From Dromaius novaehollandiae (lineage: Eukaryota > Chordata > Aves > Casuariiformes > Dromaiidae): a stretch of DNA of 64,000 nucleotides. Below, in pieces: positions 25,422 to 39,500 of the stretch. Position numbers and translations under genes: made by a program. The stretch spans positions 32,750,501 through 32,814,500 of the forward strand of contig NC_088106.1 of the NCBI RefSeq assembly GCF_036370855.1, given 5' to 3'. Below the pieces are notes generated by a model. It was not told where the DNA came from. It searched no databases and saw nothing but the letters and a program-made list of their open reading frames with translations. Numbering within the stretch: the first letter of the stretch is position 1; every line of letters starts with the position of its first letter.

Positions 25422-28400
25422 TCATCCATCCAGAGGTTTTCCCAGGTAGACCAAAGTCACTTCCGTGTTACCATACACAGCAGACACTGCTGGATACAGG
25501 CAAACTTTTGGCAGTCCTCTGAATGCAACTCCCAAGAACTCATAGCCCCTCTCAAACGCTAACGTTTTGTCTTCCATGTCCAGAATAACTCGAATCCGTT
25601 CGCCTATCTGGAAACAGAAATAAGAAGAGGAAGAAAAACAAAACAAAAGACAAAGGTCAACATATTGAAATGGAGATATGAAAAATAAAGCAAAACCCAT
25701 GTATAGTACAGCAGATCATCTCAAAGTGAGGTTTTCCTCTTTCTCAAGATTACACTACTTTTGCCGTGGAACTTCTCCATTTCACGTAATTTTCACACGT
25801 AAGATTCTGAATACCTGTACTGGCAGCTTCCAATGGGCAACCTATATCTAATCACCACCACAGTAACAAAAATAGCCCTTTACATCACAACACTGCAGCA
25901 GCGCTGAGAATTAGCATAATATATTGCATTTGCTTCAGAATTCTGCAGCCTGTGGAAGTTTTGTAATGGCCTCCACCCAAAGTTACCCAAACACTGTATC
26001 TGGTTGTTATCACTGACCAGCAATGTCTGTGAAGAGCAATTCTAAAGACAATGAACCTGTTTTAAAAAAAGATAAGTGCAACGTACAAAATATACCAGAA
26101 TATTTTACCGACTATGCAAGTACTGTCACTGTCAGAGGGATTCCTTTACCAAGGCAGAAAGAAATTACAGTGCAAAGCTTAGGCAAAATAAGTATAAAAA
26201 AAATAAAATATATATACACACGACTGAAATGAACACTGAATGCAGCAAGATGATCAGATCAAGACATACATGATACTCCCTGCATTCACCTACTACGTTT
26301 TTCAAATGTAAATGCAAGTCACAGACACCAGCAGCAAGCATAACATGATATAGCACAAACTTCTGATTCTCCACAAACCAACTGCAATGTTGGCATTTTC
26401 TTCTAATCAACACATTTTTCTCCTAACACTAACAAACATATAGTTACTTCTAGTATATTACATAAAAGCAGCTCACTGTGCATGTTTTACTAATTATAAA
26501 ATACTTTAAAAGATCAACAATCTGAGCTCCAAGCAATTTTTAAAGAGAAAGAAGCAATTGCAAGAACTGTTCACCCTTGAGTCCACATGAGAGTTCTCCT
26601 GGCTTTAAAACTTTTCTTGCTCTGTTGCTGCGTAAAGGCCTATACAAGGATAGCAGAAACTGCCCACAAATGGTCCAGTCTGGAAAGTATCTGTACCATT
26701 TGCATGTTAGAAAACATGCAAATAGAAAGCAAGCTACATCTCTTTAACTACACTAACTTTAGGTTTTGTTTGCAAAAATGGCAGGTACAAGTTCCAGACC
26801 AAATCAGGCTAAGTGCTTGGCAGTGAGCCTTCATGTGAAATATAGCAATATCAGATACAAGGTACTAAGCAAATCTTCACCCGCAACTGAAATACGAGCA
26901 GTCTTGGAGTCAACATTCATACAAAACCACTGACGTTATGAGACAGAAATTACACGGCATATAGCTGAAGTTGTAACGTGAGGAAATCTAGCAGTCAAAC
27001 TCTCATCGTGCAGGTGGCCAGAAGAGCAAAGGTAAACCACTTCTACATGGACAAAAAGACAGAATGGCACTTCCTCTTTAATAACATCTAGTTATCTGAA
27101 CATCACATCCCAGACCAAGGATGTCGCCTTTAGGAACACTGCCAGGGAGCAAACAAACAGCACTCAGCATCACTGCAGCTTTTTTGCAGGAAGATTCTTA
27201 CCTAAGCACTAAGCTCAACTCCCACTGCAGAGTAACAGAAAGATAACACACCTACCACAAAATCATATTACTGACTAGGGAAATCTTTACTTAAGATAGC
27301 TAGAACAGCCTTGTCAGCTTTTACTTCAAAAAGCAATTGTCTTTAAAGAAGCACCCATAGTGTGTGTTCTTCATCTGATATTTGAAATAAAAGTGTATTT
27401 GTTATCATCAGTAAGGGAAAGAATAGAGAACCAGTTGTACTGAACATCGTACACAGACGTAATCTAAAGAAACATTAAATTAAGGGGGAAAAACACTCGT
27501 TCACCACAATTATTTACCTTCTGCAGGGAACATTTTGCTCTAGATCACCATTTAAGCTCAGTTCAGCAAACAGCTAACTGCTATACACTGTGAAGAAATT
27601 CTTGGAAGACAGCTGTTGTCAGACACAGCAAAGCTTCCAGCCTGTGCCAAGTCTCACCCACCTGGTACTTCGGTGCGTTATTGCACTGAGGGAAACTGCC
27701 ATTCACTTCTCCATTATGCAGCAAATTATTGTCCACCAAATTCCAGCCCCAACTCTGGTCATCGCTCCCCAGCAGCGCCACGTAGCCCTGACACTGCATG
27801 GCGGCCCGCTTCGTGGCGATGCCGATGACGGCCACGGTGCCCAGCGGGCCCTCCCACCACACTTCCCACGCGTGGCGGCCCTCGCTGAAGCCGATCTTGG
27901 TCCTTGCCCCATCCGTGCTCTGAGCGATGGGGTTGCGGTGCAAAGTGAAGCCGTTCTTCTTGATGTAGACGTTCCTGGAGCAATCGTTGGTGCTGAAGGC
28001 ATGGTGAAAGGCACGGACCTAGCGGAGCAGGAGGGAGAGGGCGTTTAGGCAGGGAGGGATGATCCGGACCCCTCCGGCACGGCGATACCCATCCTCTTCC
28101 TCCCCCCGCCCCGGCTCCCAACGCGGGGAGCGCAACGACGCCGGGCCGCGGCCCAGGGCCGCGCCGCGCCGCGCCGCTCCCCCGCCGCCCCGGCTCACCT
28201 TGCCCTTGTAGGTGGGCACGTTGCAGAGGATGTCGGTGCGCAGCGCCTCCTCCGCCAGGCAGCGGGCCGCCAGGCTGCGCCACACCTCGCTGTTCTCGTC
28301 GCCGTGGAGGACGCGGTGCCACAGCTTGCAGACCAGCGCGCAGCTCCGCAGCTCGCGCAGCTCCAGGTAGGAGAAGACCAGCTCCAGCACCCGCCCTGGC

Positions 28401-28459
28401 AGCCGCCACCCCGCTCCCCCCGCCAGCGCCGCGCCGCCGCCCGCGCCGCCCGCCGCCAT
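25422..28459 (-). CDS. FBXO45: FBXO45, F-box/SPRY domain protein
   Basis: Coding exons, minus: 28459-28199, 28018-27662 and 25607-25422. All junctions are in phase 0 with good sites (AAG|GTGAGC; TAG|GTCCGT; CAG|GTGGGT; CAG|ATAGGC), giving 267 aa; human has 286, the difference being in the low-complexity Gly/Ala N-terminus. Residues 20-63 ([15 protein letters not shown] onward) form the F-box. Residues about 90-267 form the SPRY domain, nearly identical to human and ending [16 protein letters not shown]45 is an atypical F-box protein: with SKP1 and the RING protein MYCBP2/PAM it makes a neuronal E3 ligase controlling axon and synapse development. It shares its promoter with WDR53, head to head. 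Intron 1 is only 180 nt and very GC-rich; intron 2 is 2.05 kb. The frame stays open upstream of the ATG to 28768, but that stretch lies in the promoter and is probably not translated. Confidence 0.97.
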
Positions 28460-29030
28460 CGCCTCAGGCGGCGGCGCCCCCCGCCGGGCCCGGGGCCCGA
28501 CGCCCGACGCCGCCGCGGCTCGAGGCCGCGCCGCGCCGCGGAGGGGGCGGGAAACGACGGCTTCGCCCCCCTGCGCCGGCGACACGCGCGGGCGGAAGCG
28601 CGGGCGGGCAGCGGAGCGCGGCGGCGGGCCCTGGGCCGCAGGCGCGCCGGCCGCCAGCGCCCGCCCCGCTCGGCCGCCGCCGCCACAGGCCTCACGGGGA
28701 GGGGGCGCGCGCGCGCGGCGCCGCCATGACAGCTGCGGGCAGCGCCGCCGGAGGCCGGGGCCGCGCATGCGCGGGGCGGGGCGCGGGAGCGGCCGCTGAG
28801 GTGAGGGCGCCGCGCAGCCGGGGGTGCGGGGCCCGGGCGGCGGCGCGGGGGGCTGCGGCGCGGCGCCCGGCGCCGCGGCTCAGAAAGTCTGCGTGACTCG
28901 AAACGCCAGCAAACGGCTCGAAAATAAAATCGCGCTGCGACTCGCTCGGCCTCGCCGCTGCCCGTTGTCCGGTGGGCGGCCCGAGCGGGCCTGCCCGCGG
29001 CTGCGCGGGCCGCTGTGCCCTGCCGCCCGT
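28100..29030. promoter_or_regulatory. CpG-island bidirectional promoter of FBXO45 and WDR53
   Basis: Dense CpG, very high GC DNA covers FBXO45 exon 1 and the untranslated first exon of WDR53. The two genes diverge from it. The WDR53 side has a strong donor (GCTGAG|GTGAGG, intron from 28801). The start sites must lie between the FBXO45 ATG (28459) and 28800. No TATA box is seen, as expected for this promoter class. Confidence 0.8.
28763..28772. promoter_or_regulatory. NRF1 palindrome in the FBXO45/WDR53 promoter
   Basis: GCGCATGCGC flanked by C and G, a perfect match to the NRF1 consensus YGCGCAnGCGCR. It lies 29 bp from the WDR53 first-exon donor. Binding is inferred from the motif only. Confidence 0.65.
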
Positions 29031-30578
29031 CCTGCTGCTCTCCGGACTTGCTTTAGACTTCAGCTCCGCAGCGTCCTCCTGTGTTTTCTCTCCAATGTTT
29101 TCTCTCGTTTTGCTTACAGCTTTCTCTTTTCCTCCGTTTTCCTTCTCCTTGTGGCAGCGTCAGGGTGTCAAAACTGGTAGTACAGGAACCACGCGTGCTT
29201 CTACCGAGTGCGACTGGATTAAAATAAACAGGGTTTGCACTGAATTCAAATAAACCTTTAAAATGTATTATCTTTAAGCAGGCAACCCATAGTAATGGCC
29301 TAAAATAATTAAAAGCATTGAGTTGGAGAAATACGGAGCACAGTATTTACTGCTGAAACTTTAACTTGCTAAACTTGCTGTGTAAGCAACTACAGCCAGT
29401 CTCCTGAAACACTGAAACAGCCCCTGATGGCAGTAGTTTTCTCTAAATATACAAAGATATTTTCTTAACTGTATTATGACCTAATTCTCTTTCAAGAGCT
29501 CATTTATTGAAATGTTGAGAACCCAAATGGGAGAAGGTTTTCTTCCTAAAAGCCAGAAACTAGGTATATCAATGAGATGTACTAGGTCCCACAGTGTGGG
29601 AGAGGGTAGCCAGAAATAATTTTCTCCATTTCCTGAATACAGCTAATTGGTTAACATTAAATTCATAATATTATTTGCTAACAACATATCTGGCACTTCT
29701 GGTAATTTTATGTAATCAAAAAAATTGAAATTCTGTTGGTGGATATAATTAATTTTAACTATTTTTCAAAGCCAGCTGAATAAAAATTGCATATGCAAAA
29801 AAATAGAAAAAAAGGAGTACTTCACTCATTACTTTCTAAGGTAATAAAAAGGTAACTTAAGCTCACTGGCATTCAGCTGTTGTTCCATCGTGTAAACCCC
29901 TTGTTTTGTCTACTCCCTTGAATACAAAGTTTGTATTAGTTTGGGAATACAAAGTACAAATGCAAAACAATTTAAAATTTATTCATGCTAATGTATGCTT
30001 TTAAACCATAATTAAAATAATCACTTCAGCATTAATCAGTTTATCCCACTTTCACCAGGACAAGTTTTTTTACTCTGGGTATTACAAGATTGCTTTACAA
30101 ATTGATGTTAGATCCTGATTATCCACCATTTCCACACCTGGATAAAAGGCATGTTTACATGTGGTGGACCTCACACAAACTGGAACAGTAGGACTTCCCT
30201 GCAGACAAACTGTAACAGTTTACAAACATCTTCCCCTTCCTCCTTTCCAGTAAGCCTTACTTGGAACGTGCCTCTAGTTTGTCAGACACACTATATCCAT
30301 ATTCACTGCAAAGAAATGGCAGAGAAAGCAATTCCCACCTAGGTAGCTACTTCAGAGCAGCAAACCTAGTTCATGTCCTTCACGAGCACATGTGCAATCA
30401 CTTCTCCCAACGCCTTACGTTGTTGCTGATGTAATCTGTTGATAGTGTTTGAGCCAAAGATGCCATCTGGGTACTTACCTGTAGAGGTGTCTATTTTCAC
30501 TGGACACTAGAGTTTCACGTAAGCTTTACATCGTAATGAGAACAGCTTCAGCTCAGTTCTTTTTTTTTTGTTTCACAG
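28801..30578 (+). other. WDR53: WDR53 intron 1 (5'UTR intron)
   Basis: Bounded by the donor at 28801 and a polypyrimidine-rich acceptor TTTCACAG ending at 30578, leaving 13 nt of 5'UTR before the ATG in the next exon. The inside turns AT-rich after about 29050. No other gene was seen. Confidence 0.65.
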
Positions 30579-30588
30579 GTGTTCCTGA

Positions 30589-34770
<4,182 letters not shown>

Positions 34771-35518
34771 ATGCCGAAATGTTTAAAGAAATTTGTGGTG
34801 AGGAATCATTTCTTAGGATGTTTGAAATGAGTCTAGTTAAATCTGCTGACAGTGAACTGAACAATGAAACCTCCTGCAACCTCAGGAATGGCAAGGGATT
34901 TGCTGTGTAATTTCATGCAAATACTCATGATGTAAGTGACCTTGCACTGTATTTTTCAGTGGCTGTTAGTATTCACTGCAACTGTTTCTTGTAGGGTTGG
35001 CAATTTGCTTCTTAAATTTAAGTGAAATGGGTTTCAATAGATTTGGGAAAATGTTAGTTCAAAACTGACCTGATATAATTAAGGTTGGAGGAAGAAATTC
35101 ACTTTAACAGAGAAACCTACAATACTAAATTAGGATGCTGAGCAGTAATAGAGATGCAACTGGCTGAGCTTCTTGCATTTTTACAGGGAGTATGAACTAT
35201 TTCAATGCTTTACTTTACCTTCCCTATTAAACCACGTCACAGTTAGCTTAAATTGGACGCAGTGTATTTTTCATTAATTTGTCAGTGTTAATTAAATGTC
35301 AGTCATTTAAGACTAGAAAAGCATTTGTAAATTAACTTCTCTAATGAATGATCAAATCCCTGTAACAGTCACTGTCAACTGTATTTTTTTCACACTGTAA
35401 GCAAAGGCACTGGAGAAAATGTTAACAACTGTTTACTTGGTCAGTCATCTTACACATTTAGTTTGCTTTCAGAAATGTTATTTACCCCAGGAGAGAAAAA
35501 TAACTTTGCATTTGTCTC

Positions 35519-35524
35519 AATAAA
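35519..35524 (+). terminator. WDR53: Poly(A) signal of WDR53
   Basis: AATAAA 0.75 kb after the WDR53 stop, followed by a T-rich, TTGTGTT-containing stretch consistent with a downstream element. It is the first canonical hexamer after the stop. Confidence 0.7.
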
Positions 35525-35544
35525 TGCTTTATCTCTCATTGCAG

Positions 35545-36450
35545 CCTTGTGTTCATACGCACTCTAGTATTACCAATCTTACATACTAAGCAGAACTGTT
35601 TCACAAAGTGTATTTTATAGTCAATCACAGAGTAAATGGAAAGGGCCAAATGCACTGCTCTTCCTTACCCAAATACTCCCATTGTTTCACAAAGCTGTTC
35701 TAAATATAACAAGCAGAATTCGGCCCTTAGAGCTTGTTAGAAATGTTTCTTAATTTGCAAGTTGAAGGCCGGGAGAATATAACTAAGTGGGAATGCCTCA
35801 GATCCTGACATGCTCAATTCATGCTAAATTTCCCATGCAGTGGACAGATAATTAAAAGAAAAAATTGCTTATTTTCTCAGGCTGTCCTGAACTTTTCACA
35901 GGCAAGGAGTGAGTGCGTTGTACTGGCTAAAGACCTGTTTAACTGATTTGGTTTTTGTGCTGTCTTCAGTATTTATGGTGTTACCAGGCTCACAGTATCT
36001 GCCTTTTTTTTTTTTTTGATGGAAAAAATTTCCAGGCCTTTATGTACACAGCTCCTGCAAATAATTAGCCAGTACCACTGGCTGTTCACCCATTATGGAA
36101 GACATTTTAACAGTCTTGTTTTTGCTGTCCTTCATCCTCAGAAGCAATTCCCAGCAAGCCAATACAACTTGTCGTTCTCATCCAAATTTATTTTTACTTA
36201 AAAAAATATATTCACTTGTACAGTCTTTAACACCAGGAGGCTTTGGCCCAAGACAAGAACTGAGAGGCACTACAGCAAAATAAAGCCTAAAACCAGCAAA
36301 AAAGCAGCATAGCGTAGATAACCCCTTTCACATCACCTTTAAATTCATCTTATATATGCAGACAGACAGGATCACTTGGTCAGAGGAAGTGATCCAAATG
36401 CATAATTCACTATGTAATATGTTCATGAACATGTGTCTGTGCATCTATGA
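35545..36450. other. WDR53-SMCO1 intergenic DNA
   Basis: About 0.9 kb, AT-rich, with no exon seen. A poly-T run lies near 36004-36017. Confidence 0.5.
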
Positions 36451-36451
36451 A

Positions 36452-36480
36452 CTATATTTGGATGTACAGGCTATAAAAAG
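36452..36480 (+). promoter_or_regulatory. SMCO1: TATA box and CArG-like element of SMCO1
   Basis: TATAAAAAG at 36472-36480 lies about 115 bp upstream of the proposed SMCO1 ATG. CTATATTTGG at 36452-36461 lies just before it and differs by one base from the SRF CArG consensus CC(A/T)6GG. A start site near 36505 would give a 5'UTR of about 90 nt. This is a focused, non-CpG promoter, in contrast to those of the neighbouring ubiquitin genes. Function is inferred from motif and position. Confidence 0.5.
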
Positions 36481-36594
36481 CCTCAGTGCAAAACAACCTC
36501 CAGCAGGAGTCAGATCCCCTGTCCATGTTGCTGCTGACCGCTTCAGGAGAGTGCAAGCCTATTCCAGCTTTATTTCTTCTCGTTCTCCATGAAG

Positions 36595-39500
36595 ATGACT
36601 AAAGACGGCGTGTCTCTGCGGTCCCTGAACAAGACATTAAACAGGTCACTAAAGGGTTGTGGTAATAATACATTAAGGGGCAAGAAAGGACAATCCGTTA
36701 GAGAAAAGAGGGTGTACAGGGTGGGGCTGGAGCAAGATGAATTACTTCCCTAGGAATTTTTCATGGGAAATAAAGAGGATGTAAATATATATTGTGTGTA
36801 TATGGGAAGGGAGCAGTTCATGAGTGATTTTCTGTTTCTCTTTTATTTATTTAAGAGGGGAGGGGGACAACCAACAAGCCGCACCACTTCATGAATGCCA
36901 TTCTGGACAATTTGCAAGCTGTTAGCCCCATGTGTTTTGCTACAAGATTCTGTGCAATCGCTTGATCAGCAAAAACCTATAGCTTCTTGAAGTGTTGCCA
37001 AGCACCTATGGGTAACGGGAAGTCCTAGTTCACACTCTGCTATGGTCCAGTCCTAAATGGGAGATTTGTGCTGAATTTCTGAATTTGGATAAACAACTCA
37101 GAATCTAGAGGGTTCAAAAATAGGAAGTAAGCAGCTATACTTAAGAAAAATGGTCTATTTTTTTTTTAAAGGTATGTTCCAAGATACAAAATCACTGTCA
37201 CTGAGGAACTGGGACATAGGTGACACTGATTCAGCTTCCATTTTCAAATTCTGTACTCATAAGAGAGAGCAAAAATACTTGACCAACTGGTTCCTTGGCT
37301 TCATGTAAAAATAACCTGGCACATGCTGCCCCTACTGGTATCAGTCCACACGTTCAGCTGCAGCACAACATTACAGTCACCAATAGACAGTGTCCCTAAG
37401 CAGCTAGACAGTGTCGCTAAGCAGCTACCCAGATAACAATAGCAGGATCAAATGCAAGCCACTTGCATTGACCACTGCTCTTCAAGAAGGAAAGAGTTGA
37501 AAAAGGGTCCCAAATTCTCCACAGTTACCAGAGACAGGCAAGACACTGTTCCGTTTCAGTATTCACACGTATATTAAAATTCACTGTCTTTGAAAGTACT
37601 GTGTAAATAGTACCAAGCAAGAAATGTGTGTGTCAGCTTAGGTGACATACATGTAAATCTGGTTTACATGTAGTAAAAATGATTATTGTCTATCATATAC
37701 TTTAGCTAATGTCTCTGGTGACAGATTTGATCCCTCTAAAACATATCAATTCTTCTGAGTAATTCTTATAAACTAGCCACATTTCTACACAACACAAGTT
37801 TAATTTTCCAGTTAAGGTTCTATTTTAGTCTTAAAACTCTCTTTTGGCAAACATGCATACAAAAAATATTTTTGAATAGGTGAATCCCCCTAGAAAGTTA
37901 ATAAAAAGAGAAATCTGAGCACAGTGACTTAAAAATATGACAGTGTATAGTAACAGAAAAGATTTTGTTTGCTTGATTCTACCTTATTTCAGAGGCACCT
38001 AGAGTTCTCAGTTGTGCAACATCAAGTTCATTAAGTCATTGAAATCAAACATCTAGTAAGAACTATGCGCAGCTCCAAAAATCTATAATGTGACACACCA
38101 GGAGAGGGGAGGCTCTGAGAAATAAAAATCTCTTTAAAGCAAGAGAGGCCTACCAATGAAGATATATAGGATCAGGATATGAGCAACTTTCACAGGATCA
38201 TAAAGGAAATCTCCAGCAAAATGGCATACACAAAGTTTCCTGAGCCTTAGCCTAGAATATCAACCACATGGATTCCATTTCTCTCTTCTCAGAATGACTA
38301 ATGCAAAAGAACTGTTTGCCAAGGATATGTATGAGCTGCCAGACAGATAATGAATTCAAGGTCAGAGAGACTTAGAGAACTATGCCATTGCTGATGCATT
38401 TCTACTTTATCCTTATTCAGAACAATTGCAGACACTACCTAAAACCTGAGAACAGAAAAATCAATTAGATGGAGGAGCTATTAGTAACAAGAGAATGGCA
38501 TTCATACAAGGGCCCAACATTTATACACGACTGTGTTCCTGTTCTCTTAAGACAATAGCAGCATTCTTGTCAGGGCTGACTTTGACCAGTTGGAAATCAA
38601 ATACGTAGAAAATATTGAAATACAGCTGTATGCTCAAATGAGCAATTAAAATGCTTTGGAATATATCATGTTTGCAGAACACCGCCACTATGGCTTTTTG
38701 GTTCCAAACAACAACTTACATTTTTAAATACTGTAAAGTATGTATGAAAAAGAAGGGAAAACTATTGGTAAATGTATTAATCTGCTGCTTATACTATCTA
38801 AAGTTAAAAAAAAGGGGGGGGGGGCAAGTAGAGATTATGCCATGACCTGAAAGCTACTGTGTATTTTCCCCTTACAAAAAAAGTTCAGCCAAAGATACAC
38901 AAAAACAGGACTGTAACACACCATTCTATCAAGGCAAAGAACAGTACTTTTAAGTCAACAAATACAACTGCTTTGAAACTGTCTGGAGCAAGGCCTCCTT
39001 TTTTTTTTGTTTTGCCTTAAGACAGTGTTTAACACAAGAGGATCGCAATTCAGAATCTGATTCCCTAATCATTAGAACAACAGAATCCAATACAAAGTCT
39101 ATAGGAGTAGCTGGTGTCCTGCTGATAAATCACTTGTAAAATACATAGTAGCTAGTTACTTGTTCAGTATCCAGGAAGGAATTTTGAATGATAAATGTTT
39201 TGACAGCTTTGAGATCCTCAAGATCTTTTCTGAATGCACATCTAAGTGCTTCAGTTAACTAAGGACAAACTTAAAACCATCCTTAAGAAAAACACCACCA
39301 GAAAGAAAGAAGTCTAGCACATAAAACTCTTCAAGTATAACGAAGAGCAGCAAATGAGCACGAAAATACAAATACCTTCATTCCACCATATTTTGTCCCT
39401 AGACACAGTAAGTCCTCTTAAACTGAGCAATTTCCTTAGTTGTGTGCAGACTCAAACAATCTACTTTATGATTATAATTTTAGAGAGTACAAAAAATAAC

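Noticed and set aside
28304-28729. 141-codon plus-strand frame opposite FBXO45 exon 1
   Set aside because: Arg/Ala-rich shadow of the FBXO45 exon and promoter.
38293-38334. MTNAKELFAKDM-type frame as SMCO1 first exon
   Set aside because: Length and phase do not fit exon 2; the 36595 exon matches in length, phase and promoter.
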